Below are positions 25,307 through 34,611 of a stretch of DNA of 64,000 nt, piece after piece. A program made the position numbers and the translations under genes. The number at the start of each line of letters is the position of its first letter. Within the stretch, counting starts at the first letter, position 1. The notes below the pieces were generated by a model, which did not search any database, was not told the DNA's origin, and saw only the letters and a program-made list of their open reading frames with translations. Source of the stretch: Thiorhodococcus drewsii AZ1 (GTDB lineage: Bacteria; Pseudomonadota; Gammaproteobacteria; Chromatiales; Chromatiaceae). The stretch is from assembly GCF_000224065.1 (NCBI RefSeq), contig NZ_AFWT01000026.1, positions 1-64,000 on the forward strand. The letters run 5' to 3'.

Positions 25307-26683
25307 GTGACCCAAACCCTGGCGCGTTATTCCAAGGTGATGGAAATCGTCGGCGACATCCTTAAGGTCCGAGTGCCGCCCACCTCGGGCGATCAGGCTC
25401 GCGTCGCCTTCGACGACCTGGCACTCGTCGAGGATCCGGGCGGATTCAGCTCGCTCGCCCGCGCCATCCGTCTCGACGACGATCTGGTTTCGCTCCAGGT
25501 CTTCGTCGGCACCAAGGGACTCTCCACAGAGGCATCGGTCCGATTCCTCGGCCACCCGATGCGCGTGACCTATTCGGCCAACATCCTGGGTCGGGTCTTT
25601 CGCGGCGACGGCGAGCCCTTCGACGCCGGCCCCGATCTCTCGCAGGACCCCAAGCTCGCGATCGGCGGGCCCTCGGTGAATCCGGCGAAGCGACTGCTCG
25701 CCTCCAAAATGATCCGCACCGACGTCCCCATGATCGACGTCTTCAACTCGCTGGTCGAAAGCCAGAAAATCCCTATTTTTTCGGTCGCCGGCGAGCCCTA
25801 CAACCAGCTGTTGGCCCGCATCGGCATCCAGGCCGATGCGGACATCGTGGTCTTTGGCGGCCTGGGTCTCATCTTCGACGACTATCATTTCTTCCTGCGC
25901 CGCTTCGAGGACGCCGGGGTCTTCGCCCGCACCGTCATGTTCGTCAACCTCGCCTCGGACCCCGTGGTCGAGCGCCTCCTGGTCCCCGACATGGCGCTTG
26001 CGGTGGCCGAGAAGTTCGCGGTCGAGGAAGGCAAACGGGTGCTGGTGCTGCTCACCGACATGACCGCCTATGCCGACGCCATGAAGGAGGTCGGCATCGC
26101 CATGGAGGCCGTACCGTCCAACCGTGGCTATATGGGCGATCTCTACTCCCAGCTCGCGCGCCGCTACGAGAAGGCCGCCGACTACAAGGACGGCGGCTCG
26201 CTGACCATCCTGACCGTCACCACCATGCCGGGCGACGACGTCACCCACCCGGTGCCCGACAACACGGGCTACATCACCGAGGGTCAGTTCTATCTGCACG
26301 ACGGCATGCTGGACCCCTTCGGCTCCCTATCGCGACTCAAGCAGCACGTCATCGGCAAGGTCACGCGCGAGGATCACGGCCAGATCATGAACACCATGAT
26401 CCGCTTCTACTCCAATGCCCGCGAGGCCGAGCAAAAACAGGCCATGGCCTTCGAATTGAGTGAGCTCGATCAGCAACTGCTGCGCTTCGGGCAACTCTTC
26501 CGCGAGCGCTTCATGGCGATCGACGTCAGCCTACCGCTGGAGAAGGCACTCGACCTCTGCTGGCAGACCCTGGCCGAGTGCTTCGAGCCCGAGATGCTGC
26601 TGATGAAGTCCGCGCTGATCGACAAATATTACCCACGCAAAGCGCAGGTTGGGGCTGAAACAGCCGACCTGAACGCGGCTTAG
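25307..26683 (+). CDS. ntpB: V-type ATPase subunit B (regulatory nucleotide-binding subunit)
   Basis: The 458-residue non-catalytic subunit of the V1 head alternates with subunit A. It lacks a P-loop, as expected, and keeps PMIDVFNSLVESQKIPIFS and the conserved PSNRGYMGDLYSQL and TMPGDDVTHPVPDNTGYITE regions. It starts at GTG 25,307 after GGAGGG. The gene is separated from the other V-ATPase subunits by a 7.3-kb block of five unrelated genes. Confidence 0.93.
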   Translation: MTQTLARYSKVMEIVGDILKVRVPPTSGDQARVAFDDLALVEDPGGFSSLARAIRLDDDLVSLQVFVGTKGLSTEASVRFLGHPMRVTYSANILGRVFRGDGEPFDAGPDLSQDPKLAIGGPSVNPAKRLLASKMIRTDVPMIDVFNSLVESQKIPIFSVAGEPYNQLLARIGIQADADIVVFGGLGLIFDDYHFFLRRFEDAGVFARTVMFVNLASDPVVERLLVPDMALAVAEKFAVEEGKRVLVLLTDMTAYADAMKEVGIAMEAVPSNRGYMGDLYSQLARRYEKAADYKDGGSLTILTVTTMPGDDVTHPVPDNTGYITEGQFYLHDGMLDPFGSLSRLKQHVIGKVTREDHGQIMNTMIRFYSNAREAEQKQAMAFELSELDQQLLRFGQLFRERFMAIDVSLPLEKALDLCWQTLAECFEPEMLLMKSALIDKYYPRKAQVGAETADLNAA

Positions 26684-26932
26684 ACAGACGTCGTTCAACA
26701 GACACTGGTGCGATTGCTCCGCGATTGAGCCGCTTGTCTAATCGCGACGCGCTCCTCAAAGCACCGAGGAGAACGACACTGAGCCGTAAAATACTACGGC
26801 ACACATGACGCCCTCATGCTTTCCCCTTGCCTGGTAGTTGCCTGCCTGTTAGCCTTCAAAACGCTCGATTAATGGACACTTCGTTTACGCGTGCTCAACG
26901 CGTCCGACCGGACACGTCGCAGGAGGCCATAA

Positions 26933-29218
26933 ATGCCGCAGGTCGAGTTCAGGACCTCCCGCAGTTCGCTCGCGAGGGTCGACCTGATACCTGATATTGC
27001 GTATTCCATTGGAAGCGATGCAGGTAATTTGGTATCGATTGCAGGTTCCGGGGTACGACCGCTGCATGCGCATCTGTCGTTTCAAAATGGCGCAGCCTTG
27101 TTGGCACCACTCAAAGGCGCCCCGCTCTTCGTCAACGGCACGGCGATTTCCGCAGACACTACGCTATCAGACGGAGACTGGATCGCCTTCGGCGAAACTC
27201 TGATTCAGATCCGGCTTCCTGCTGTCGTCCCACACGGCGACAGCGATTCACAGGTAGTAGCCTCGCTAGGCGAGGATCAGTCCGGGAGCATTATCGTCGG
27301 TCGCGTGCCCGGCTGTGGATTGCCCATCCTTTCTCCACTGGTTTCGCGGGAGCACGCACGGCTCAGTCTCAGGCCAGACGGCGTCTTCGTGGAGGATCTG
27401 CGAAGCGTCAATGGCACCTGGGTCAATGGTGCACGTATCAAGACATTGACTCAGCTCACGCCAGGCGACCGAGTTGCATTCGCGAGCTTCGTGTTCGTTT
27501 TTACCGGCTCAGCCCTAGAGCCAGTGGACGCGAGCAATCGCATTCGGGTGATCGCGTCCGATCTCACCAAAACAGTAATCGACCGCACGACACGGCAACC
27601 CCGGCATCTGCTTAACGGCATTGGCCTGGTGATCGAGCCAGGCGAATTCGTCGTCATCTTTGGTACCAGCGGATCGGGTAAATCGACCCTATTGGATGCA
27701 CTGAACGGGCGTCGGCCGGCGTCCTCGGGCCAGGTACTCTACAACGACGTCGATCTCTATCGCTTCTTCGCTTTGTTTCGCTCGGGTATCGGCTATGTGC
27801 CGCAGCAAGACATTGTTCATCGCAAGATCAGTGTCCGCCGTGCGTTACGCTATACAGCACGCCTGAGATTGCCGCACGACACTTCGGCCCGAGAAATCGA
27901 CGCGATCATCGAGCAGGTACTGGAGCGAGTGGGGCTCAAAGAGAAGGCGGATCTCGCTGTGGATACGCCTGAGCCTCTGAGCGGAGGTCAGCTGAAGCGA
28001 GTCAGCTTGGCGGTCGAACTGGTTGCCAATCCGCATATCCTGTTCCTCGATGAGGCCACCAGCGGGTTGGATGCCGGTACCGACAAGCGGATGATGCGGC
28101 TGTTCGCCGACCTCGCAGGAGATGGTAAGACCGTCGCTTGCGTGACCCACAGCTTAGAGAACATCGACACCTGCCATCTCGTCGCCCTGCTGCATCGGGG
28201 GCAGCTGGTCTATTACGGACCGCCCGACGAGGCCGCGGCGCATTTCGGTGTGGGACGTCTTTCGGACGTTTACGAGGCCCTCGAGGGAACCGGGGGGCAG
28301 GACTGGCGGTCGCGCTTCGAGGGGTCGCCACAGCATCAGCGCTATGTCGAGCAGCGTCTCGAAAGCATTCCTTCGAAGCAGGCGCCCCATCATGCCGCTG
28401 GAGCCACGGGCGCTTCGTGGCGCCCCTGGAGGCTGCTAGATCTTCGTCAGATGGTGACCCTGACGCATCGCTACCTGGATCTGCTGCTCTCCGATCGCGT
28501 CAATCTCCTGGTTCTGCTCCTGCAGGCACCCCTCATCGCCCTGGTGGTCGGCTCGGTATTCCATACCGATGGCAGTCTGGCCGAGCGTGCCGCTGCTGAG
28601 AGCCAGATCGCCTTCGTGCTGGTCCTGTCCGCGATCTGGTTCGGCTGCATCAATTCCGCGCGCGAGATCGTCAAGGAATTGCCGGTGTATCTGCGCGAGC
28701 GTTCGGTCACCGTCACGCTTCCGGCCTACCTCTTAAGCAAGGTGCTGCCGCTATCCGTCCTCTGCCTGATCCAGGTGGCGAGCTTTCTGGCGATCGTCAC
28801 CTATATGCTGGATCTGAACGGATCCTTCCTCGATCGGCTGCTGACCCTCTTCCTGTCCGGATTCGCCGCCACGGCGATGGGACTGGCGGTCAGTTCCTTC
28901 GTCGACTCGAACGACAAGGCGATCGCGGCCCTGCCGCTCTTGCTGATCCCTCAGTTCATTCTCTCCAATTCGGTCGTCGCCCTGTCCGGAGCGACCGAGG
29001 ACTTGGCCAGGGTCGTCGTGATCGCCTATTGGGGCATCGACGCCATGCGTTCGACACTGGATCCGGAACTCTTGGCGCTTCGCGATTCCAACACCGGCAC
29101 GCCACTGATTCCGGTCGTTGGCGAATGGTCAAGGACCCTCTGGTATCTCCTTGCCCAGGCCGGTGGCTTCTTCGCTCTGACCCTGGTCGGCCTCAAGATC
29201 AAGGACCGGCGGGTGTAG
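26933..29218 (+). CDS. Double-FHA ABC transporter (ABCG-like half transporter)
   Basis: The protein has 761 residues. The first FHA-like domain (1-95) is degenerate and lacks the GR and SxxH pair. The second (about 108-195) is canonical: IIVGR, SREHARL, VNGTWVNG. An ABC ATPase follows (about 210-440) with Walker A GTSGSGKST, signature LSGGQLKR and Walker B ILFLDEATSGLD. Six C-terminal transmembrane helices form an ABC-2 permease. FHA domains bind phosphothreonine, and a Ser/Thr kinase gene follows 87 bp downstream, so kinase-controlled transport is the obvious model. The substrate is unknown; ABCG-like exporters of this shape handle lipids or other hydrophobic compounds. Confidence 0.9.
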   Translation: MPQVEFRTSRSSLARVDLIPDIAYSIGSDAGNLVSIAGSGVRPLHAHLSFQNGAALLAPLKGAPLFVNGTAISADTTLSDGDWIAFGETLIQIRLPAVVPHGDSDSQVVASLGEDQSGSIIVGRVPGCGLPILSPLVSREHARLSLRPDGVFVEDLRSVNGTWVNGARIKTLTQLTPGDRVAFASFVFVFTGSALEPVDASNRIRVIASDLTKTVIDRTTRQPRHLLNGIGLVIEPGEFVVIFGTSGSGKSTLLDALNGRRPASSGQVLYNDVDLYRFFALFRSGIGYVPQQDIVHRKISVRRALRYTARLRLPHDTSAREIDAIIEQVLERVGLKEKADLAVDTPEPLSGGQLKRVSLAVELVANPHILFLDEATSGLDAGTDKRMMRLFADLAGDGKTVACVTHSLENIDTCHLVALLHRGQLVYYGPPDEAAAHFGVGRLSDVYEALEGTGGQDWRSRFEGSPQHQRYVEQRLESIPSKQAPHHAAGATGASWRPWRLLDLRQMVTLTHRYLDLLLSDRVNLLVLLLQAPLIALVVGSVFHTDGSLAERAAAESQIAFVLVLSAIWFGCINSAREIVKELPVYLRERSVTVTLPAYLLSKVLPLSVLCLIQVASFLAIVTYMLDLNGSFLDRLLTLFLSGFAATAMGLAVSSFVDSNDKAIAALPLLLIPQFILSNSVVALSGATEDLARVVVIAYWGIDAMRSTLDPELLALRDSNTGTPLIPVVGEWSRTLWYLLAQAGGFFALTLVGLKIKDRRV

Positions 29219-29305
29219 CATGATTCCTGAACCTTTCATCGCCATCGGAGCCAGAGGCCGGAATTCCTCGGCCCCTCGTCGGGGTCCTCGGCGAGAAATG
29301 CCCTC

Positions 29306-31186
29306 ATGAGCGATTCTACCGAGACCAAACGGTGCCCCAAATGCGGGGCGACAAATCTGACCGAAGAACTGGCTAAGCGGGAATATCGTTGCGGTGACTG
29401 CGGCCTTGAACTCGCCCATCTAGATACCCTGTCGAATGGTGTCGTGCGAGGCGTGCTCGGCTGGTTGTTGGACATCGGCACCCTGGTAAACGACCGCTAC
29501 CGTGTCTCGGCCGTGCTGGGTAAGGGTGGCTTCGGCGTCACCTATCTGGTCGACGATCTGCGTCTGCATGGAAAACGCCGGGCGCTGAAGGAGGTCCCCG
29601 AGCTCTATTTCGACGAATACGAGACACGTCTGCTCGGCCGTCTGACGCACCCAGCCATTCCCGACATCACCGACCGCTTCAGCGCCGATGGCATGGTCTA
29701 TCAGGTGCTGGAGTTTGGCGGGGATCGTACGCTGCGAACCGAGCAGGAGCGTCGCGGTGGCCGCATCCCGCTGTTTGTACTGATGCCTTGGGTTCAGCAG
29801 TTATGCGAGGCCCTGCAGTACCTTCATGTCCAAGATCCGCCGGTGGTACACCGGGATCTCAAGCCGGACAACGTGCTGTTGGACGAGCATGAACGGGTGA
29901 TGCTGATCGACTTCGGCATCGCCAAAGAGGCGGCTACGGACACCATGACGCGGACCATCGGTCGCGCCGTGACCCAGGGGTTTAGCCCTCCGGAACAGGT
30001 ACTCGGCACCGGGACCGATGCCCGATCGGATGTCTATGCCCTAGGGGCCATCCTCTATTTCTGTCTCACGGGGCAGATGCCGCCCGCCGCCCATGAGCGT
30101 GTTACGGGCCGAGCCATTGAGCCGCTCTCGAACTTCCTGCCCGATATCCCGCCGCTCGTGGAATCGACGGTGATGCAGGCACTCGAGCTCAACATCAATC
30201 TTCGCCAGCAATCCATTCTCGAACTGGCTTCGGTATTCGCACTGATTCAATCCGGATCCGGCAGCGCGCAGACCGTTCTGGCCCCGGCAGGCGCAGAGCC
30301 CTCTGTCGATACGGGCGGCTATGCGTTGCCAAGCGTGCAGTTGCCTTCGGTTCGTACCGGAGCAGCTCCGACCGCGAACATCCAGGTCGGCCAACCATCG
30401 GTGGTCGAGTCCAGGCCGCGCCGGAGCGGTGCCCTGATTCTGGCCTCCATGCTGTTTCTGGGAGCGGCGGCAGCCGGTGGCTACTGGCTCTGGGGCGGGC
30501 ACACCCGCTCGTCTGAGCCCGAGGTTTCCAGTGGCGACTCAAAGCCCGGGTCGGACGCGGTCTCCGGAGGAGACGATACGGAAAGCGTGCCGGTGTCGCC
30601 AGCGCCTGCGACCCAGGCGCCGCCCCAGTCCCCGAGGCCGTCTGGAAAGACGACCGCCGATGCGTCGACGGAAAATTCGAAGACAGCACAGGTCTCTGCC
30701 GGGACGCCTCCGGCGGCCTCATCTCTGCCATCCGTTTTTTCCGACGAGGAGCCCCAGGCGGATCAGCGCTCTGCCGAGGCCACCAAGCCTAAGCAGAGCC
30801 TGATGGAGCTATTCGAAACCCTGCGCAGCGCCTCGACGCCTCCGGCTACGGACAGTCCCGACCAGTTGCCCGCCCTAATTCCAGCGGTTGCGCCATCCAA
30901 ATCCAAGACTGGGTTGCTCCCAGACGCCGCTCCAAAGACCGCCAATGAGCCCGACGCCGTAGCTGACCCCAAGGTGACCACGGCGCCCACGCCCAAGGCA
31001 ACCACCACGCCGAAAGCGACCACCAAGTCAACCATAAAAACCACACCCAAGACGGTGACAAGATCCAAGCCGACACCCAAGAAGGTGACGAGATACAAGC
31101 CGAAGCCGAAACCGCGTCCGAAGCCGAAGACTAGCCGCTCGAGCGATTGGGGCTTCCAGTACAAAGGTGCCAGAAAGACCGATTGA
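29306..31186 (+). CDS. Zinc-ribbon Ser/Thr protein kinase with one membrane helix and polybasic tail
   Basis: The protein has 626 residues. Cys10-X2-Cys13 and Cys29-X2-Cys32 form an N-terminal zinc ribbon. A Hanks-type kinase spans about 64-325: glycine loop GKGGFG, Lys in RALKEV, HRDLKPDN (His182) and DFGIAKE. A membrane helix (ALILASMLFLGAAAAGGYWL) near 380-400 leads to a Pro/Ser/Thr-rich extracytoplasmic region, ending in Lys/Thr/Pro repeats (KATTTPKATTKS; KPKPKPRPKPK) that could grip anionic envelope polymers. It is the fourth-from-last gene of the block and the likely phosphodonor for the FHA proteins at 26,933 and 40,430. Confidence 0.9.
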   Translation: MSDSTETKRCPKCGATNLTEELAKREYRCGDCGLELAHLDTLSNGVVRGVLGWLLDIGTLVNDRYRVSAVLGKGGFGVTYLVDDLRLHGKRRALKEVPELYFDEYETRLLGRLTHPAIPDITDRFSADGMVYQVLEFGGDRTLRTEQERRGGRIPLFVLMPWVQQLCEALQYLHVQDPPVVHRDLKPDNVLLDEHERVMLIDFGIAKEAATDTMTRTIGRAVTQGFSPPEQVLGTGTDARSDVYALGAILYFCLTGQMPPAAHERVTGRAIEPLSNFLPDIPPLVESTVMQALELNINLRQQSILELASVFALIQSGSGSAQTVLAPAGAEPSVDTGGYALPSVQLPSVRTGAAPTANIQVGQPSVVESRPRRSGALILASMLFLGAAAAGGYWLWGGHTRSSEPEVSSGDSKPGSDAVSGGDDTESVPVSPAPATQAPPQSPRPSGKTTADASTENSKTAQVSAGTPPAASSLPSVFSDEEPQADQRSAEATKPKQSLMELFETLRSASTPPATDSPDQLPALIPAVAPSKSKTGLLPDAAPKTANEPDAVADPKVTTAPTPKATTTPKATTKSTIKTTPKTVTRSKPTPKKVTRYKPKPKPRPKPKTSRSSDWGFQYKGARKTD

Positions 31187-31223
31187 GGGTCAACGACCCT
31201 GGATTCACACAGGAGACACAGCG

Positions 31224-32384
31224 ATGAAAAACCGTTTGTCACGATACAAGGGTAGGTCCGGTCCCCAGTTGTTAGCCGTGTTGCTGGCTGCCGCCTCCAT
31301 ATTTCTCAGCACCTCAGTCGGTGCCCAGGGTTACGGCTTTGCCGCCCCAGGCAACTACGGGGTGAAGATCTACAAAACCGACTACACGCTCTATCCCTTC
31401 GTGCAGGTTTATCTGCGTACCTTCGATTCGCAGATGCAGCCCCTGGTCAATCTCAATGAGATGAATGTAGGTCTGATGGTCAAAGGGCGGCCCTATGATC
31501 CCTTGAAGCGTCAGTTCGGAATTCAATCGATCCGCAAACGCGAGGAGGCGACGCGCTCGGTGATCGTGGTGGATGCGAGCAAATCCATGGCTGGTAAGCC
31601 CTTCGATGATTCGCGGAGAGCGGCGGTGCGCTTCATCGAGAGCAAGAGACCGCAGGATGAGGTCGCCATCTTGGCCATCCGCGATACCAAGAACGGCTTC
31701 GATCTGGTTTCGGAATTCGAGCGCGACGGTACCGCACTCGTGCGGCGTCTCAATGACATCAAGCCTGACGGACTGAAGACGCGGCTTTTCGACACCATTG
31801 GTGCGGCGATGCAGATGTGTGCCATGAGCGGCCAGGGATCCGTACGCACGGGCCACTACATCGTATCATGCTCGATCTTGGTCATGTCCGACGGCAAGGA
31901 TGAAGAGAGTTCCATCCGCCGCGACGAGCTCATGACGCGAATCTCCAATCTCGAGATCCCCATTCCAATTTATTCACTGGCCTATTCCAAGATCGATCAG
32001 AGCCATTTCAAAAATCTGGAGGCGCTTTCGAAGAATTCGTTCGGAATCTATTATGTGGTCGGAGAGACCACCGAGCGAATGCAGCGAATCGTCGAGCAGG
32101 TGCAGAACATCATTCAGAGCGACTATGTCATCACCTTTCGCTCCTATATCGAGCCGGATGGCGAACGCCACAATCTGAAGGTCGGTATCGAATTCCCGAG
32201 TGGCAGTGGCAAGTACATGAGTGACGACACCTATTTCGAGGCCATCCAGCCGCCGCCGATCGCACCCATCCAGAAAGCCCTCAAGGCACTGAATCAGAAG
32301 ATTCCTCCAGTCCCGAGCGGAAATCCTTATTGGGAGACTTCCGACTCCGCAATGTCGATACCAACGGGTACCCCTGCCCAATGA
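31224..32384 (+). CDS. Exported von Willebrand factor A domain protein
   Basis: The 386-residue protein starts at the ATG following AGGAGACACAGCG; the frame opens upstream at 31,167 inside the kinase stop region. A signal peptide (LLAVLLAAASIFLSTSVGAQ) precedes a vWA domain from about residue 105, with MIDAS motif DASKS in VIVVDASKSMAG and a later MSDGKDE. Metal-dependent protein binding in the periplasm is predicted. It lies 37 bp after the kinase gene. Confidence 0.87.
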   Translation: MKNRLSRYKGRSGPQLLAVLLAAASIFLSTSVGAQGYGFAAPGNYGVKIYKTDYTLYPFVQVYLRTFDSQMQPLVNLNEMNVGLMVKGRPYDPLKRQFGIQSIRKREEATRSVIVVDASKSMAGKPFDDSRRAAVRFIESKRPQDEVAILAIRDTKNGFDLVSEFERDGTALVRRLNDIKPDGLKTRLFDTIGAAMQMCAMSGQGSVRTGHYIVSCSILVMSDGKDEESSIRRDELMTRISNLEIPIPIYSLAYSKIDQSHFKNLEALSKNSFGIYYVVGETTERMQRIVEQVQNIIQSDYVITFRSYIEPDGERHNLKVGIEFPSGSGKYMSDDTYFEAIQPPPIAPIQKALKALNQKIPPVPSGNPYWETSDSAMSIPTGTPAQ

Positions 32385-32475
32385 CCCGGCCTCTGCGCTG
32401 GAGCAATGAGCCGGATGGCTTCAATGGGAGCAATGGATCGAGAAACAGCATGGTCGAATCGTCAGGAGCATGGAA

Positions 32476-33102
32476 ATGAAGGGGATGCAGAGAATCGGGT
32501 TGGCCACTGCATTGGCTGCGGGAACGGTGATCGCGTCAGGATGCAGTTCGACGGGGAGTATGCAGGACCAAGCGATAGGCACCACGATCGGTGCAGCCCT
32601 AGGCTGCGGGGTCGGAGCCTTGATTTCGGGAGACGCCAAAGGCTGTGCCGCCGGCGCTGCCGTAGGCGCCGTGGTGGGCTTTGGGAGCGTCGTCATTTCA
32701 CAATACAACGCCCGCCAAGTCCGTTCGGCCTCAAAGGATGCCAGGGTCTACGGCCTGAGTACCGCGCCGTCCAGCCCCCAGGTCAAGATACGGAAAGGGA
32801 AATCTTCGCCACGGACCGTCAGGCACGGTGATCCGGTGAACATCAGCACGGACTATTCCCTGACCTTGCCGAAGGGGGTAAGCAAAGCGCGGGTCACCGA
32901 AAGCTGGGTTCTGAAAAAAGACGGAAAGAAGGTCGCGAAGCTGCCGTCTAAATCCGCCTCGAGGGCACCCGGAGGCTGGGTGGCCGATGCCGAGATCAGC
33001 ATTCCTTCCGATGTGCCGACGGGCACTTATCTAATCGAGCACCGTGTCCAAGTGGGCAGCAGCTATGATGTCGACGAGTCGACCTTCGTCGTTCGGAGCT
33101 GA
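32476..33102 (+). CDS. Glycine-zipper lipoprotein
   Basis: The 208-residue protein starts at ATG 32,476, seven bases after AGGAG; ATG 32,470 lies too close to it. A lipoprotein signal ends at ASGC (TVIASGCSSTGS). A glycine-zipper membrane segment (IGTTIGAALGCGVGALISG; AAGAAVGAVVGFG) is followed by a beta-rich C-terminal domain ending THE-like in DVPTGTYLIEHRVQ. Such proteins insert into or tether the outer membrane. It is the fourth gene of the kinase block. Confidence 0.83.
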   Translation: MKGMQRIGLATALAAGTVIASGCSSTGSMQDQAIGTTIGAALGCGVGALISGDAKGCAAGAAVGAVVGFGSVVISQYNARQVRSASKDARVYGLSTAPSSPQVKIRKGKSSPRTVRHGDPVNISTDYSLTLPKGVSKARVTESWVLKKDGKKVAKLPSKSASRAPGGWVADAEISIPSDVPTGTYLIEHRVQVGSSYDVDESTFVVRS

Positions 33103-33146
33103 AGCGTGCCCATTCCCTCCACTCGGGTGACGGCCGGGGACTGACC

Positions 33147-33845
33147 GTGAGTCTGTCCCTGGCTGGTTTATGGCTACTTGGTGGGCTTCTGGGCGGTGGC
33201 GACGAGACCGGAGATTGCAGCGCATCCGCGCAAGCAGGCGCACGCACCATGCAGCGGATCGCCGAATCATGGCCGCTTCGGTTTGCAGGCGATCCGGTCA
33301 GACGTTATGTTCTGCGCCTGGGGCAGAAGATCGTGGCGCAGGTCGATCCGCATCATGTCGACGATTGGCGTTTCTTCGTTGTTCGTAATTTGGAGCCTAC
33401 AGCCTTTGCCGTCGGTGGCAACCGGTTCGTCGTTAGCGACGGACTCATCGCTTTCGTGAGAAACGAAAGCGATCTCGTCGCTGTTCTGGCTCATGAGATC
33501 GCCCATCAACGCCTGAGACATTTCTGCGACCAAGCCCCAACCGATGCCAAACGGATCCGTTACGGTTCCATTGTGCAACACTTCGATCTTGATACAGAAC
33601 GCGCGGCAGATGCGGAGGCCGTCCGTCTACTTGAATTAGCGGGCTACGATTCCTGCTCCATGTACGAGGTTCTGCGATGCCTTTCGGAACGACCTGGAGC
33701 ACCGGTATCGCAGCTACAAGCGCGCATGCGCTCGCTCAAGTCTTCGTGCACCAATCGTGCAAATATGCCCCATATTGGGGAGTTAGAGGAGATCCGCAGT
33801 CATATTCTTGACGAGTCGGGAACCCCTATACAACGCTGTCGATAA
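33147..33845 (+). CDS. M48-family metallopeptidase
   Basis: The 232-residue protein starts at GTG 33,147 after a GGGGA site. HEIAHQRLRHF contains the HExxH zinc motif, and the third ligand is the Glu of DTERAADAEAV (ExxAD), as in M48 enzymes such as BepA/YcaL, which act on misassembled outer-membrane proteins. The N-terminus is hydrophobic and may be a signal sequence; Cys24 in GDCSAS is not a good lipobox. It closes the block and is followed by a strong hairpin. Confidence 0.87.
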   Translation: MSLSLAGLWLLGGLLGGGDETGDCSASAQAGARTMQRIAESWPLRFAGDPVRRYVLRLGQKIVAQVDPHHVDDWRFFVVRNLEPTAFAVGGNRFVVSDGLIAFVRNESDLVAVLAHEIAHQRLRHFCDQAPTDAKRIRYGSIVQHFDLDTERAADAEAVRLLELAGYDSCSMYEVLRCLSERPGAPVSQLQARMRSLKSSCTNRANMPHIGELEEIRSHILDESGTPIQRCR

Positions 33846-33859
33846 GTCAAGGATCGAAC

Positions 33860-33892
33860 AATCATCCCCTGGCAGAACGCCAGGGGATGATT
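33860..33892. terminator. Perfect 14-bp hairpin closing the kinase block
   Basis: AATCATCCCCTGGC and GCCAGGGGATGATT pair perfectly around a 5-nt loop, 15 bases after the protease stop. The flanks are AT-rich but lack a long U run. It separates the inserted block from the V-ATPase D-I-K-E-X-A genes. Confidence 0.75.
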
Positions 33893-33966
33893 ACTTGAGC
33901 GTTACCCTGAAATCCCGGAGACCCAGCGCCAAGAAACTTTTCTAAACCGATTCAAATAGTTGAACA

Positions 33967-33979
33967 ACGGCAATGCCGT
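33967..33979. promoter_or_regulatory. Small palindrome in the leader of the V-ATPase D operon
   Basis: ACGGCA-A-TGCCGT is a perfect palindrome 26 bp before the ATG of subunit D, overlapping a weak TTGAAC-N17-TACATC promoter-like pair. It could be an operator or a small hairpin. Confidence 0.3.
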
Positions 33980-34005
33980 AAATACATCCTTTATCAGGAA
34001 AACCC

Positions 34006-34611
34006 ATGGCCCGGCTGAGCCTGAGCAAATCCTCGCTGACCAAACAGACTCGCCAGCTCCAGACCTTCGAGCGCTTTCTGCCCGCGCTCGACCTCAAACG
34101 CAAGCAACTGATGACCGAGCGCGCCAAGGCGCTGCAAGCCCGCGAGGACACTCTGGCCGCCATCGCCGCGCTGCGCGAGGAGGTCCGGGAACGCCTGCCG
34201 ATGCTCGCCCATCGCGAGATCCCGCTCGACGATCTGGTCCATCTCAAGGGTGTGCGTCTCGGCGAGGAGAACCGCATGGGCACCAAGCTGCCGGTGCTGC
34301 TCGGCGTGGATCTGGAAACGACCGATTACGGTCTCATGGTCCAGCCGCACTGGGTCGAACCGCTGGTCGAGGCCATCGGGCGCATGCTGGAACTGCGGGT
34401 CCGTCTGGCGCTGGACGAACAACGTGTCGCGCTTCTGGAAACGGCGGTACGCAAGGTCACTCAGCGGGTGAATCTGTTCGATAAGGTGCTGATCCCACGC
34501 ACTCAGCAGAACATCAAGACCATCCGTATCTATCTCTCGGATGCCGAGCGCGCGGCCGTGGTGCGCTCCAAGATCGCCAAGGCCAAGCGCCATCGCGAGA
34601 CGACGGCATGA
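34006..34611 (+). CDS. ntpD: V-type ATPase subunit D (central rotor shaft)
   Basis: The 201-residue coiled-coil protein has long N- and C-terminal helices (LSKSSLTKQTRQLQTFERFL; VNLFDKVLIPRTQQNIKTIR) that form the rotating stalk inside the A3B3 head. The motif VNLFDKVLIP is diagnostic. AGGA precedes the start. The stop overlaps the start of subunit I (ATGA). Confidence 0.92.
   Translation: MARLSLSKSSLTKQTRQLQTFERFLPALDLKRKQLMTERAKALQAREDTLAAIAALREEVRERLPMLAHREIPLDDLVHLKGVRLGEENRMGTKLPVLLGVDLETTDYGLMVQPHWVEPLVEAIGRMLELRVRLALDEQRVALLETAVRKVTQRVNLFDKVLIPRTQQNIKTIRIYLSDAERAAVVRSKIAKAKRHRETTA

Noticed and set aside
26684-34005. Attachment-site repeats flanking the kinase block
   Set aside because: No direct repeats, integrase or tRNA were found at either border.
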